Positions 1-11,920 are shown, counted from the first letter of the stretch. The stretch: 64,000 nucleotides of DNA from Eriocheir sinensis (GCF_024679095.1 NC_066529.1:967001-1031000), one strand, 5' to 3'. The notes: generated from the sequence alone by a model not told the origin. Made by a program: numbers and translations.

Positions 1-540
1 TGATGGAGGTCTAGCAACAGTGGTAAAAGAAATGTCGTAAAAAAACATGAACCTATATATTTCAAAGATGAAGGTGGTGAGTGATTTTCCTTAGTAGCAC
101 AGTAGTAGGTAAATGTGGGTGCTGGTGAAGGGGGAAGTTGAGGACAGCAAGATATTCGTGATGGAAGTCTTGACACAGCGGTAAAAATATGATGAAAAAA
201 CGTCTACATATATATATCCCTCAATTGAAGGGGGTGACTATTTTTCCAGAGCAGTGAAAGCCGTAGATAAAGAAATAAAGAGAACGGCCTGCCTAAAAAT
301 ACATTGAAAAAGCATGTACATATATTTTTTCTGGAGTGAATTAAGACCGTGAATATTTTTAGGGAGTTGTAAAAGCCGCAGATAAAGAAATAAAAAAAAA
401 ACGTCTACCTAAAAACGCATTGAAAACGGCGTGTACATATATATTTCAAAATTAAATTTAGGCCGTGAATATTTTTTCGGTGTAGTGAAAGCCGCGGATT
501 AAGAAAAACATAAAAAACGGCCTATCTAAATATAAATCTT
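1..540. repeat. Degenerate tandem minisatellite, unit about 115 bp
   Basis: About four diverged copies. The anchor 'aaagccg.rgat.aagaaa' recurs near 254, 368 and 485 (spacing 114 and 117), and 'tacatatat' recurs near 205, 315 and 432. The leftmost copy is more diverged and longer, and may continue beyond the window edge. No gene is visible in it. Confidence 0.8.
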
Positions 541-1035
541 TAACCTCACTGCATAGGCCTAAACCGCGGACATCTACAGCTCCAGGGGGTCAGGGCGGAA
601 ACGTTCAATACCCCACCGAGCGAGGAACTACTTATCTCCAATCCTTTTCCTCTCTGGTCCGCGGCCCGTGATGATAAACCGCCCAATCTTACGCGGCAGT
701 TCGGAAAGGGTTTTTAATCTCTGCGAGTTTTATGCGTTAATTACATGGAGTTGTAAGTAATTCATGTTTGTCGTTTATGGCCCTCAGGTGTGCGCGTGGC
801 TCATTTAGTTTGCAGATTTAATGGAGCAGAGTTTAAGGGCGATGGAGGCGAGGGGCGAGGAGGTGGAGACGAGGAGGGGAAGGTTGCTGCGGCTAGGAGG
901 TGGAGGTGAAGGGGGCGACGGAGCAGACACGAAAACTGAAACTCTGCCCGACGCCGCGAGGGGGAGACGCGCCCCCTCCCATCACGGTGAATAATTATTG
1001 ACTGATTGACTCGACAAAGTTAGGTAATGAAGTTG

Positions 1036-1036
<1 letters not shown>
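541..1036. other. Unique island, no gene seen
   Basis: Non-repetitive sequence of mixed composition. A TAAT-rich stretch (about 720-830) is followed by GC-rich, CpG-containing DNA (840-980). No open frame with protein-like composition is seen. It could be a regulatory island, but this is only inferred from its uniqueness between repeats. Confidence 0.4.

Positions 1037-1037
<1 letters not shown>

Positions 1038-1099
<62 letters not shown>
1038..1099. repeat. (AG)n / (TC)n inverted microsatellite
   Basis: An (AG)13 tract is followed after five bases (ttcgt) by a (CT)15 tract. This makes a near-perfect hairpin of up to about 26 bp built from two opposed microsatellites. Confidence 0.95.
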
Positions 1100-1102
<3 letters not shown>

Positions 1103-1533
1103 TACCCTTTATTACTTCTCTTCAATTTTCCATTCTCGCACACCTGTTCCGTTTCTATGAATAACAACAAAACCCTTCGATTCCCAATTAATTGAATAAG
1201 ATACCAGCTCCCCTTTTCTGCTCTGTATTTTTTTATCTTTTTCATCGGTATATATAAATTAAAGGGGTGTGCGCGTCTGTGTGGAAACGGTTGCGTGTGT
1301 GCGTGCGTGTCTGTCTGTTATGTAGTGTTCTCCTTTATCGTCGGTTGCGTTGCGAGGCTGTACGGCTGTTAGGTGTTGTCTTGATCAATAACACGCAGCA
1401 GGAGAGACAGAGGAAGCAGCAGGAGCATCAACAGCAGCAGCACCGTAGTAGATATTGAAGGAGCAGGAATGTCAGTCACGCTGGACCAAGAAAATGCGAC
1501 TCTTGTTACGGTTATATTGACACCAACAACAAA

Positions 1534-1583
<50 letters not shown>

Positions 1584-2403
1584 AACCACCTGTCAACTGT
1601 CTACACGGATTCAAACCCACACACGTCCGCAGCGACAGCCCTCACACAGCCCCGCACCGCCACCACGCCCACAGAGCAGAGCCTCGCACGTGCTTGGCGA
1701 GGAGGAGAATAGAGAAACAACAGCCTCCGTCCCGTGCCACCTGTTGCCACCCCGCCGACGTGCCTCTCAGAACGGTTGACATAAGCCCTCTTTTGTTACA
1801 ACTTTCAATGAGAGCAAAGGAACATAAGCACCTGGGCGACGCGTTGATATAGCTGTTCTCTCTTGTTCACCCCTCTCCCTCTCCCTCTATCCCCCTCTCT
1901 CCTTCCCCTCCTCTCTCCCTCTCTCTTCAAAGTCAGTACGCTATTCAATGTTTCCTCGCCCTTTTCTTTGATGGGTATTTAGCGTCGAGTTTTCGCTTTT
2001 ATAACAATGTGATGTCGTTCGTTGTGAAGGTATTTGTTGTTGCTACTCTTGTGGTTGTTGCTGCTGGTAATATTGTTGCTGTTTTTGTTTGTCTGGTTTG
2101 TTTGGTTGTTTATTTAGTGGTTATTGTTAGTTTTATGTATCGAGCCATATCACGATTTTGTTTATTTCAACCGGAGTAAGACGCATCGCTAACCTGTTCT
2201 GATTTCATATTGTTTGTGTTTTCTGTTTGTAGTACCAAGGCTTTTCGTTTTTTTCTTTTTCAACGCTCAGATTTTATTGCGTAAAAAACAGGTTACTCTT
2301 GCTTTGTGAATGTTTATCGTCTTTGTAAAGCTTCGACATCTTAACTTAAACATTTGGTTGGAATAAAAGCGTGTTGCCTCTATTCCACCACGCCTCAAGG
2401 CCG

Positions 2404-2405
<2 letters not shown>
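1100..2405. other. Non-coding stretch with a (CTA)n tract
   Basis: Contains a (CTA)16 microsatellite at 1534-1582 and pyrimidine-rich DNA at 1855-1925. Open frames here are driven by the trinucleotide repeat or are short and unremarkable. No gene is supported. Confidence 0.6.

Positions 2406-2458
<53 letters not shown>
2406..2458. repeat. (CA)n microsatellite
   Basis: An uninterrupted CA tract of about 53 bp, directly visible. Confidence 0.98.
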
Positions 2459-2460
<2 letters not shown>

Positions 2461-2581
2461 CATCCCGACCCTCCTCAAGAACACACGAAAAAGATACGAC
2501 AATGCTATCAGTGTTTCCTATTTTTACCTTGTCACGAGAGAATCAGAATGTGTGTGTGGAGGGGGGGCATGTGTGTGTACG

Positions 2582-2679
2582 TGTAAGAGAGAGAGAAAAA
2601 GACAGACGGATAGACAGACAGACAAAGAAAAAGAAAGAGAAAGAAAGGGATACAAACGGACAGACAGAGAAAGAAAAAG

Positions 2680-2734
<55 letters not shown>

Positions 2735-2852
2735 AAAGAAAAACGGAAATACAAGGAAACAAACACAAAGCATATTTTTTTCTGACGTGAAGAGTAACTA
2801 CAATAAATTCATGCAGCAGTTCTCCTCCTCCTCCTCCTCCTCCTCCTCCTCC
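2582..2852. repeat. Compound GA / GACA tracts and (TCC)n
   Basis: Purine-rich DNA with short GACA runs leads into (GA)24 at about 2684-2731. After a 90-bp spacer comes (TCC)10 at 2822-2851. Confidence 0.95.
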
Positions 2853-3067
2853 TTTTTTCCCCCTCTATTTACACTCCCAGATGATAAGGGCGGAAAAAAA
2901 AGCTGCCATACATAGATTCATTGGAGCTCAACTAAGTGTGAGAGTAAAAAAAAAAATTCGTGAGCTGTTTAGACACGGTCGCAAAGTTTGTATAGTGAGC
3001 GCGATAACCTTGCGCCCGACCCAGCCAATTCACCGCCTATCATGTGTAGTCCTTTCCACCACTGACG

Positions 3068-3321
3068 TCATCACCACCACCACCACCATCACCACCACCA
3101 CCACCGCCTTCACCACTACCACCATCACTACCACCAAAAAAAAAAAACTTAGAGTGGAAGAAAGAATGGGAAAGGGAGAGGGAGAGAAGGGAAGGGAAAG
3201 GGAGAGAGAGGGGAAGGGAGGAGGTGAAAAAGAAGGGAAAGGAAAGGGAGAATTCCACCACCTCCGTAACCACCACCATCACCACCACCACCACCATTAC
3301 CATCACCACCACCACCACTAT

Positions 3322-3366
<45 letters not shown>
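3068..3366. repeat. (ACC)n blocks and (CT)n
   Basis: Two imperfect ACC/ATC blocks (3070-3138 and 3255-3320) flank a purine-rich stretch. The second runs straight into (CT)22 at 3324-3366. Confidence 0.95.
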
Positions 3367-3374
<8 letters not shown>

Positions 3375-3414
3375 GTTATTGTTATGAATAATTGACTAAT
3401 TTTGTGATGTAGTT

Positions 3415-3630
3415 AAAAGGAGGAGGAGGAGGAGGAGGTGGAAGAAGAAGAAGAAGAAGAAGAAGAAGAAGAGGAGAAGAAAGAGGAGGAGGAGGAGAAG
3501 GAGAAGGAGGCGCAATAGGAGAAGGAGGAGGAGGAGGTGTTAGGGATGAAGGTGAAATCAAGACAGGAGAAGTGAGTGTGACATGAAGAAGAAAATGAAG
3601 ATCAGGAGGAGGAGGAGGAGGAGGTGAAGG
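3415..3630. repeat. (GGA)n/(GAA)n imperfect purine repeat
   Basis: GGA and GAA triplet runs with interruptions. This all-purine tract on the plus strand produces the illusory Ser/Leu/Phe-rich frames on the minus strand. Confidence 0.9.
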
Positions 3631-3899
3631 AAAAGGCGTTGAGGATGAGTGTGGAGTCGTGAGTGAGGGAGAAACGAAGAGAGTGTGATGAGTGGGCTGT
3701 GCCGGGAAACTAAAGGGGACGGAGTGATGTGTACATGCGTGTCGTGGAGGTGAAAATGAGGTGAACAGGAAGACGAGGCATTAGGGAGAGGGAAAGGTAC
3801 GAATAGGCGATGGGGTAATGACGTCAAAGGTGTGTATATGCAGAGTACGCGAGGGGAGTGAAACGAGTGATGCCATTTTGATGTAGAGTAGTGAGTGAG

Positions 3900-4980
3900 T
3901 GAATGCCCCGAGGTGTTGAACGGAGGGGGAATGGAGGAGAGAGAAAGGATCCAAGCGTATCGAGAAAATTGGAGGTAACGTAGCTTGATGGGTGCCCTTA
4001 GATGTGGAACGGAGGAGGGATGGAAGCGAGAGAAAGGATAAAAAAAAGTTGGAAGGTTTCGTTTAGTCGGCGCAACATCTGTGGTCATATGCCGGAGAGA
4101 GACAGAAGGGGAAGAATTTATATTAGAAGGGAACAGATCACAGGAAACAGGACACAACCCCCGATTAATACCTGGTACCCATTCACTGCTGGGTGGACAG
4201 GGGCGTAGGGTATCGGAAAAGCCGCCCAAATTTTTCACTCCTCCCGGTAATCGAACCCGGGCCCTCACGGTTGGAAAGGATCGAAGAGCATTGATATAAT
4301 TATAGGAATATAGCTTGAGGGTAGGAAGTGCACAGATAGATGAGATATGTAGAAGTGGATTCCCTAAGGTGTCGAAGGGATGGAAAGGATTTTGGAGAAG
4401 GCATTTAGGCGAGAGAAAGGATCGAAGAGTATAGATATAATGTGAGGTATGTAGCCTGAGGGAAGGAAGCACAGGAAGAGACGTGGAGGAAATTAATGCT
4501 CTGTTATATCGAACGGAGGACAGAGAGGATTATGGAGAAAGCATTAAGGTGAGAAAAAGGATCAAAGAGCATAGGCTTAATAGGAGGTACGTAGTTTGAG
4601 GGGGGAATGAAGTGACCGAGGAGATGATATTTTGATGAGAATGAAATGAATGCTCTGTGCTATCGAAGAGAGGAAAGAGAGGATGATAAATTAGACATTG
4701 AGGCAGGAGAAGGATTGAAGAGCATAGACTTAATAGGAGGTGCGCAGCTTAAGGGAAGGAGGTTCACAGGAAGAGATGTGGGAGAAATGAATGCTCTGTG
4801 ACATCGAAGAGAGGAAAGAGAGGAAAATATAGTTGACATTGAGGTAGAGAAGGACCGAAGAGCATAAACATAATGTGAGGTGCGCAGCTTGAGGGAAGGA
4901 AGTTCACAGGAAGAGATGTGGGGGAAATGAATGTTTCTTAGTATCAAACGTAGGATGAAGAAGATTATGAAGAAAAAGCA
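3900..4980. repeat. Degenerate tandem array, unit about 141-151 bp
   Basis: The anchor 'gaaaggatc.aagagcat' recurs near 3945, 4276, 4415, 4556, 4707 and 4851. Each is followed by 'taggaggt.cg.agcttgagg' and then by a 'gaatgctctgt...atcgaa' block. There are about six diverged units, and one is interrupted by the SINE at 4050-4278. Confidence 0.85.
4050..4278 (-). mobile_element. tRNA-derived SINE, minus strand, lacking its 5' end
   Basis: Read on the minus strand, it starts near a Pol III B-box-like sequence (ggttcgatta, about 4248-4258), with no clear A box. It continues through 'gtaccaggtattaat' and ends in 'gttgcgccgactaaacg'. Similar direct repeats 'gttggaagg' (4050-4058) and 'gttggaaagg' (4269-4278) flank it and fit a target-site duplication. 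The tRNA-like head is truncated. Assignment as a decapod SINE is from general familiarity with such elements and was not checked by search. Confidence 0.65.
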
Positions 4981-5262
4981 TATAGGGGAGAGAAATGAAA
5001 ATGAACAGTAGAGAGAAATAATGACAAGACAGGAAATTAAAAGTCAGGTACTGTTGATTAAAGAGAATTGGAAGTCCGCGTGTAGGAGTGATTTCAGACC
5101 AAGTTAATCAAATAGAAAGCGCTCAAGGGAAGGAGACAGAGGAAAATAAGCTGTATGAACGGCGTAATAGGTAAAAGGAACATGGATTGGGGATAAAGGA
5201 AAAAGAATAATGGAAATTGATGGAGTGTTTTGAGCATATTAATAACGAGGTAATGTATGCAT
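4981..5262. other. Purine-rich spacer, no gene
   Basis: A- and G-rich sequence with no credible frame and no recognised repeat. Confidence 0.5.
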
Positions 5263-5291
5263 GCATGTGTGTGTGTGTGTGTGTGTGTGTG
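5263..5291. repeat. (GT)n microsatellite with G-rich tail
   Basis: A short GT tract followed by a G-rich tail at 5292-5309. Confidence 0.95.
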
Positions 5292-5501
5292 GGAGGGGGG
5301 TGGGGGGTAAGATGCATTTACGTGGAAGAGAAAAAAATTGCATGAATGACGTCAACCCGCCAAGGGTATTAAGTGACAATAAGAAAGATCAAAGGTTTCC
5401 CTGTTTATACTTCTGCGAGAGGAACATAATAAAGGAGATAAAAAGAAAGAAAACAAGCGTACAAATGAGAACAGAGGTAAAGAAGCATTGATTAAAGGAG
5501 A

Positions 5502-5919
<418 letters not shown>

Positions 5920-5939
5920 GTAGAACAGTGACCGGTTAG

Positions 5940-6790
5940 GTGGTGATGAAGGATAGGAATCATTAACAGAGCAAAAGTGAGAAATGGATGATGACGGTGT
6001 TAATTAAAGCTGGAGATGGGGAGGAGAGGGCGAGGGGTCGTATGGGTAATGAGTAATAGCTGCCCAAACATGTGAAGTGATGTACGGGCAAAGTGAGGGA
6101 TGGAAAGATTGAAACGAGGGAACTAATTATGTAGAGGATGGTAGAGATGAATGACCTGGACGCCGAAAGGGAGGAGCCAGAGGGATGAAGGGAAGGGACA
6201 AGGAAGATGAAGTGAAGAGAGATGGATGCAATGGACACGGTGGAAAGGATGAAGGGATAATAGAGAAGATGTGAAGAAGAGAAAGAAAAAAACGATAGGA
6301 TAAAAAGAGATGAATGAGCCGCGAAAGGAAGGTGAGGGAGCAGAGATGGATGGAATGGACAGGGTGGAAAGGAAGGGACAGGGAAGATGGGATGAAAGGA
6401 TAACAGAGAAAAGAGACGAAGTAGAAGTGTGAAGAGGAGAAAGAAAAGGGAAAATGGGATGAAAGAGAACAGAACTAGCAATACGAAGAGGTGAAAGGAA
6501 ACAGATAACAGAGATAAGATAAAAGGGAAAAGGCGAAATTGGAATATAAAGGAGTGAAAGAAAAGAAATGAGAAACTTGAGAAAAAATAGAAAGGGCAAA
6601 GTACCAATGTGAAGGGGTTAGAAGGGAAGGAATAAGAATAAGGCAGATGGAATAAAAGAGAAGAGGCAAAATAGGAACGTAAAGGGTGGAAAGGAAGGAA
6701 TAAGACAGAGGGAATTAAATAGAGGAGGCGAAGTAGAAATATGGAAGGGATGAAAATAAAGGAATAAGACAGATAGGATAAAAGAGAAAT
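5940..6790. repeat. Purine-rich degenerate repeats
   Basis: Related blocks recur: 'agagatggatg.aatggacac.gtggaaagga' near 6219 and 6345. A roughly 70-bp motif 'aaggaataaga...ataaaagagaa' recurs near 6628, 6693 and 6760. Minus-strand Phe/Ser/Leu frames here reflect this purine bias. No gene is supported. Confidence 0.65.
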
Positions 6791-6816
6791 GAGAAGTGAA
6801 ATTTTAATGTGTCTAT

Positions 6817-7500
6817 CAATCTATACCTATCTATCTATCTATCTATCTATCTGTGTGTGTTCTATCTTACCTTTACTTTCAACAAAAATTTCACTGTCGG
6901 AGGGATTTTTCTTTTATTTTCTTTGTTTTCCTGCATCTTCGCCAATCTATCAATCTGTATCTATCTATCTATCTATCTGTGTGTGTTCCATCTTACCTTT
7001 ACTTTCAAACAAAAAAATTCACTGTCGGAGTTTTGTATTTTTGTTTTGTTTTTTCGTTTTCTTCCTGCATACTCACCTATTAATGAATCTATAACTATCT
7101 ATTTATCTATCTATCTGTGTGTGTTCCTTCTTACCTTTACTTTCAAACAAAAAAATTCACTGTCGGAGTTTTGTATTTTTGTTTTGTTTTTTCGTTTTCT
7201 TTTTCTTTCCTGCATCCTCACCTATTAATGAATCTATAACTATCTGTCTATCTATCTATCTATCCGTGTGTGTTCCTTCTTACCTTTACTTTCAAACAAA
7301 AAAATTCCCTGTCGGAGTTTGTTTTTGTTTTGTTTTTTTATCTTTTCCTCATCCTCACCTATTAATCAATCTATAACTATCTATCTATCTATCTATATAT
7401 CCGTGTGTGTTCCATCTTACCTTTACTGTCAAACAAAAAAAATCCCTGTCGGAGTTTTGTATTTTTGTTTTGTGTTTTCGTTTTCTCTTTCCCCTGCGTA
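6817..7500. repeat. Composite minisatellite carrying internal (CTAT)n, five copies
   Basis: Five units of 126-149 bp, each made of a (CTAT)n tract, 'gtgtgtgttc', 'ttacctttactttcaa', an A-run, the conserved 'cactgtcggag' (or ccctgtcggag) and a T-rich tail. The 'gtgtgtgttc' anchors lie at about 6853, 6979, 7117, 7266 and 7403. A microsatellite is nested in every copy of a longer tandem repeat. Confidence 0.95.
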
Positions 7501-8330
7501 CTCCCCCCCCCTTCACGCATCCGAAGCTCGCCCGCCCCGCGTAAGACCCTTCAAGATTCTTTGCCGCTGTTTCCCCCGACCCGTCTAGGTTTTCATTTGA
7601 TATGCGCGGGAATCTAGGTTTATGTTCAGTCCTGTTTCTCTTTTGTTTTCCTGGAAGTCTATTTGTTTTTCTATTTTTTTCATTTTCCTTCTCTTTTTCA
7701 CTGCCATTATGCATCGCTATCTGTTATTACTTTCATATTTCATTGTTTATATTTATTGTTTTTTTATTACGGATATTTCTTTGTTAGTTAAATTATTGGG
7801 TTCAAATCCTCATAATTCCACTAACTGATTTTCTTTTCTTCTCTCTCTTTCTTCGATTCTTATTATTTTTATCTTTATTATTACTATTATATTTAGGCTT
7901 TTCTATATATTGCGTAAAGGTTCATGATTCTACCCACGGATTTTTCTCTTCTCCTTTCTCTCTCTCGACTGATTCTCTTTTCTCCTTTACCTCCAGACTG
8001 ATTTCCATTTTTCCTTTCCCTCAGCTGGTGTTCTTTTCCCCTCTCTTTCCTCTCCTCCCGTCCATCTCCCTCCATCCCCCTCTTCCTCTCTCTACCCTCA
8101 CCTGGTCTTTATTTTCAAGTCCTCTCTCTCCCTTTTTTCCCCTTCTTTCTTTTCCCTTCCAATCCCCACACTTGACCTCCACTCCCCGTCCTTCCATTGC
8201 TTCCGCTTCCTCTTCAATATCCCCCTCAATTTTTCCTTCTCCTCCTTCTCCCTCTCCTGACCTCTCCCTTCATACCTTACCATCTCTCCCTCTTCCCAGC
8301 TTCCTCAATCCCTGCTTTGTTTCCCGATAC
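7501..8330. other. T-rich then CT-rich spacer, no gene
   Basis: T-rich DNA to about 7900, then degenerate pyrimidine-rich DNA (cctctctc, cctccttctc). Long frames encode Ser/Pro/Leu low complexity only. Confidence 0.6.
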
Positions 8331-8331
8331 C

Positions 8332-8572
8332 TCCTCCTCCTCCTCCTCCTCCTCCTCCTCCTCAACTTCCTCATTTCTCTGACTTGTTTGTTTCCCTCTT
8401 CTTATCTCGTATTATCTCCCTCCACCTCCTCCTCCTCCTCCTCCTCCTCCTCCTCCTTCTCCTCCTTTTCCACTTCCTTAGGGCTTTACCAGAACTCTCA
8501 ACTCTTACCCCTCTTAGATTTTATAATTATTATTATTATTCATACTATCATTGTTTTTATTATGGCTGCTGC

Positions 8573-8604
<32 letters not shown>

Positions 8605-8606
8605 AC
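8332..8606. repeat. (CTC)n, (CTC)n and (GTT)n tracts
   Basis: CTC blocks at about 8332-8362 and 8424-8458, a short ATT run at 8525-8540, and (GTT)10 at 8574-8604. Confidence 0.95.
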
Positions 8607-8645
8607 TGATACTCGTTGTTGTCGTTTCTGAGCTTGTGAAGGGAG

Positions 8646-8800
<155 letters not shown>

Positions 8801-8883
8801 TATAGATTTTTAGATGGGTCTTGATTGTTATAACTGGCTTGCGACTTTTTGCGACTGTGTGAAAATAAAAATATTCCCTGTGC

Positions 8884-8885
<2 letters not shown>

Positions 8886-8936
<51 letters not shown>
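8886..8936. repeat. (GT)n microsatellite
   Basis: An uninterrupted GT tract of about 50 bp. Confidence 0.98.
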
Positions 8937-8938
<2 letters not shown>

Positions 8939-9584
8939 CGTGCATGAGAGAAAGAAAGAGAGAAGGGACAAGAGACCAGACTAGATTAGAAGAAGCGAGA
9001 TGACGCGAGAGAAACGAAATTGAGAGTGTTGAGGCAAGGCGATGAGGGGAGAGAATTCCGTGCGATGTGCAGAGTGAGGGCAAAGGTCGTGTCTCCCCCC
9101 TGCCTGAGGTGAGGGGCTGCGAGGGCGGGTAGGGCGAGGAGGAGGAGGAGGAGGAGGTGGTGCTGTGGGCTGCGAAGATTAACTCTGAATCTCGAGGGGA
9201 TGAAGGGCTGAGGCGAGGCCGAGGTGCGAGGAAGCTGCGTCCTCGATATTGAAGTGAAGAGGAGAGAGTAAAAAAGAAAAATATGACCCCCACACGGTCG
9301 AGAGAAAAACGAAACCTTAATCAAAACAAGGAAAAGAATGAAAGGGGGGTTGGGGGGGCAGAAAAATACGTGAACACCCATCATGTAACGGGGTGAAAAA
9401 TGGGGAGAGAAGTGGAGCAGCAACGGCAATATACAAGAGAATGAACAACGAAAAGGATTGAAAACTGCGTCAAATGAAAGTGAACAAGGAAAGAATGGGA
9501 AGCAGAACAAAGGAAGCGGAAGATAAGGGAAACGGGGCAAGGGTCATTATACGCATCCGACCGAGAGAAAACGAAAAACAGTGT

Positions 9585-9587
<3 letters not shown>
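8937..9587. other. Purine-rich spacer, no gene
   Basis: A/G-rich on the plus strand, with a short GGA run (9137-9157). The minus-strand frames are Ser/Pro/Phe-rich shadows. Confidence 0.55.

Positions 9588-9657
<70 letters not shown>
9588..9657. repeat. (GA)n microsatellite
   Basis: A pure GA tract of about 69 bp. Confidence 0.98.
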
Positions 9658-9659
<2 letters not shown>

Positions 9660-10130
9660 GATAATTAGCATGGAACTATAATGAATGAAAGAATGCATCA
9701 GAAGGAAAAGAAGAAGGAAAGAGAAAAATATTAAAAAGAAAGATAGAAATTGAAAAATATTTAATCCACCGACAAAATGAAATGAAAAGGAAGAAAATAA
9801 AATTAAAAAAACAAGACAATGAGAAAAAAAAATATGACAAGGAAATAAAAAAGAATGACGGTCGTTTAAGAAAGAAGGAAAAGAAGGAAAAGAAAAATAA
9901 TCAGACGAAAAAAAAGTTAGATAAAAAAATGTTTAATCCACAGAAAGAAAAAAAAAGAGAAAAATACAAATAAAAACAGAACAATGAACTAAAAAAAAAA
10001 AAGAAAGGCGGCCAAGCAAAAAAAAAATAGGAAAAAAATATAAAAAAAATAATATGAAAAGAATGTCAGAGAGAAACACACAAAAATACTTAATCCTCCG
10101 ACAAAAAATAAATTGATTCACCTTCACCTG
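9660..10130. repeat. A-rich (aaag/aaaat) degenerate tract
   Basis: Dominated by runs of A broken by G. The phrases 'ttaatccaccgacaaaat', 'tttaatccacagaaag' and 'cttaatcctccgacaaa' at about 9760, 9931 and 10090 mark a diverged tandem unit of roughly 160-170 bp. Lys-rich frames are by-products. Confidence 0.65.
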
Positions 10131-10199
10131 TCCCCACCGCAGCATCCAGCCAGTCAGGTGCGCGCGTGCAGGCCCTCACTAATTAGCTAATCAGGAGTC

Positions 10200-10409
10200 A
10201 CACCAGGAGGAGAAGGAGGAGGAGGAGGGAGTCTCTCTTCTCAATTTAGACCGTGACGTTAAGCCGAGGAGGAACCTTAAAAACTGGGAATAGGGTTGAT
10301 CGTGTATGGAGGAGAGGAGGGGAGGGGGAGGGGAAAGGGGAAGGAAGGGGAGGGAGAGGAGATGAGCTGGAGAACTGATGGCTGTGTTGGTTTTGTGGTT
10401 GTAGTAATG

Positions 10410-10445
<36 letters not shown>

Positions 10446-10635
10446 AGAGAGAGAGGGAGACAAAAAGAGAGATAGAAGAAAAAAAGAAAACCATATTAGG
10501 GATAAAAAAAGAAGTAAGTGAAAGGAGTCTAAGAAGAAGAAGAAGGAAAGAAAGAAATAGAAAAAAATAGATAGAAGTTGAATAGTATTAGTATAGTAGT
10601 AGTAGTAGTAGTAGTAGAAGTAGTAGTAGTAGTAT
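10200..10635. repeat. GGA-rich DNA with two (GTA)n tracts
   Basis: GGA-rich sequence is followed by GTA tracts at 10405-10441 and 10587-10633, with interruptions. Confidence 0.9.
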
Positions 10636-10639
10636 CATT

Positions 10640-10790
10640 ATTATCATTATAAGTGTTTCGCCGCTGCTTTTCCGCGCCGGGCAGCCCCACCACGGCGTCC
10701 ATTCACGGGGAAGAGAAAGCAATGAGTCCAAATTGAATTAGTTTCCCGCTAATCCGTTGCTAAAATCAAAACCATGAAAGCATCCCTCTT
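10640..10790. other. Unique GC-balanced island
   Basis: Non-repetitive, with CpGs and TAAT-like sites ('gaattagtttcccgctaat' near 10736). No open frame. A possible regulatory island; inference only. Confidence 0.3.
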
Positions 10791-10794
10791 CCCC

Positions 10795-11310
10795 TCCTCT
10801 CCCCTCCCCTGCCTGCTTGCTCCCTCCCTCCCTCCCTCCCTCCATTTATCTCCCTGTCTCTTCCCCTCTCCCTCCCCTTCCTCATTCTCCTCCCTCTCCT
10901 CACTCCCTCCCTCCTCTTATCTCACTTTCCCTTCCCTTATCTCACTATCTCCCCTTCCCTCCCCTCTCTCATTCTCCCCTTCTCTTCCCCTTACATCACT
11001 TTCCCTTCTCTTTCGTCTTCCTTTTCCTCCTCCTTCCCTCCCCTTCCCTCTCTCTCTTTTCCCCTCTCTCTCCTCCCTCCCCTTCCTCATTCTCCTCTCT
11101 CCTTTCCCTTACTTCCTTTTCCCTTCCCCTTTTTCTCTCTTTCCTTGCTCTCTCCTTCCTCTCTCTCCTTCCTCTCCCCTCTCTCCCTCCTCGTCCCTCC
11201 CTCCCTTCCTCCCTGTCCCAATTACATGTCTCCCTCCCTCCCTCCCTCCCTTCCTCTCTCCATTGCAACCTCTCTCCTCCTCTTCCTCCTCCTCCTCCTC
11301 CTCCTCCTTT
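10795..11310. repeat. Pyrimidine-rich (CCCT/CTC) degenerate repeat
   Basis: About 500 bp of almost pure C/T on the plus strand with CTCC runs, ending in (CTC)9 near 11283-11310. The long Ser/Pro/Leu frame is a composition artefact. Confidence 0.85.
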
Positions 11311-11379
11311 TCCCGTTGTTCCCATCGACTTAACAGCAGATTAAATTTTCGTGCTCGCGCGCAGGCTCTCAAACGATCT

Positions 11380-11381
11380 CT

Positions 11382-11464
<83 letters not shown>

Positions 11465-11693
11465 CCCCTCTCCTCTTTTTTTTTTTTTTATTTATTCTAT
11501 GCAGACGCACGCACGCACACTCAAACACACACAAAAAAAAGGAAATAAAAATAAAGAAACAGAGAAAGAAAAACATGAAAATCCACACAGACTACCCTCT
11601 CTCTTTTTTTTTTCTTTTTTTTCTTTCTTTTTTTTTCAATGGTTACGTTATATTTTGGTTTTACTTTATGCAGACGGACGCACGAACACTCAG

Positions 11694-11777
<84 letters not shown>
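11380..11777. repeat. Duplicated unit, each copy ending in (CA)n
   Basis: Two (CA)n tracts (11389-11462 and 11695-11777) lie around a duplicated phrase 'tatgcagacg.acgcacg.acactca' at about 11500 and 11670, followed by CA-rich DNA. The spacing is about 170 bp, so this looks like a small tandem duplication containing the microsatellite. Confidence 0.8.
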
Positions 11778-11779
<2 letters not shown>

Positions 11780-11841
11780 CATTGCCGGTGTAAGACGACG
11801 CGCTCCGAGAATGGGGGGGGGGGAGAAATTTTCAAGTCGGG

Positions 11842-11920
11842 TGGTCGGATGGTCGGTCGGTCGGATGGTCGATCTGTCGGTCGGATGGTCGGGTGGTCGG
11901 TCGGGCGGAGGGTTGGTCGT
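11842..11920. repeat. (GGTC)n-like tetranucleotide minisatellite
   Basis: Repeats of ggtcg, ggatggtcg and ggtcggtcg over about 75 bp. This is an unusual CpG-containing simple repeat compared with the rest of the window. Confidence 0.9.

Noticed and set aside
1245..1265. TATA-box-like 'ggtatatataaatt'
   Set aside because: No gene or initiator follows. AT-rich motifs of this kind are common by chance.
6817..7500. CRISPR-like regular repeat-spacer pattern
   Set aside because: Units are near-identical throughout, with no unique spacers. The period is 126-149 bp with (CTAT)n inside, and the sequence is animal DNA. It is a minisatellite.
7785..7830. tRNA-like 'gggttcaaatcctc' B-box motif
   Set aside because: There is no matching acceptor stem, anticodon arm or A box at the right spacing. 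A chance B-box in AT-rich DNA is more likely.
10774..11793. 339-residue plus-strand frame
   Set aside because: The longest frame in the window, but it is Ser/Pro/Leu low complexity from pyrimidine-rich DNA followed by Thr-His from (CA)n. No domain or codon structure is present.
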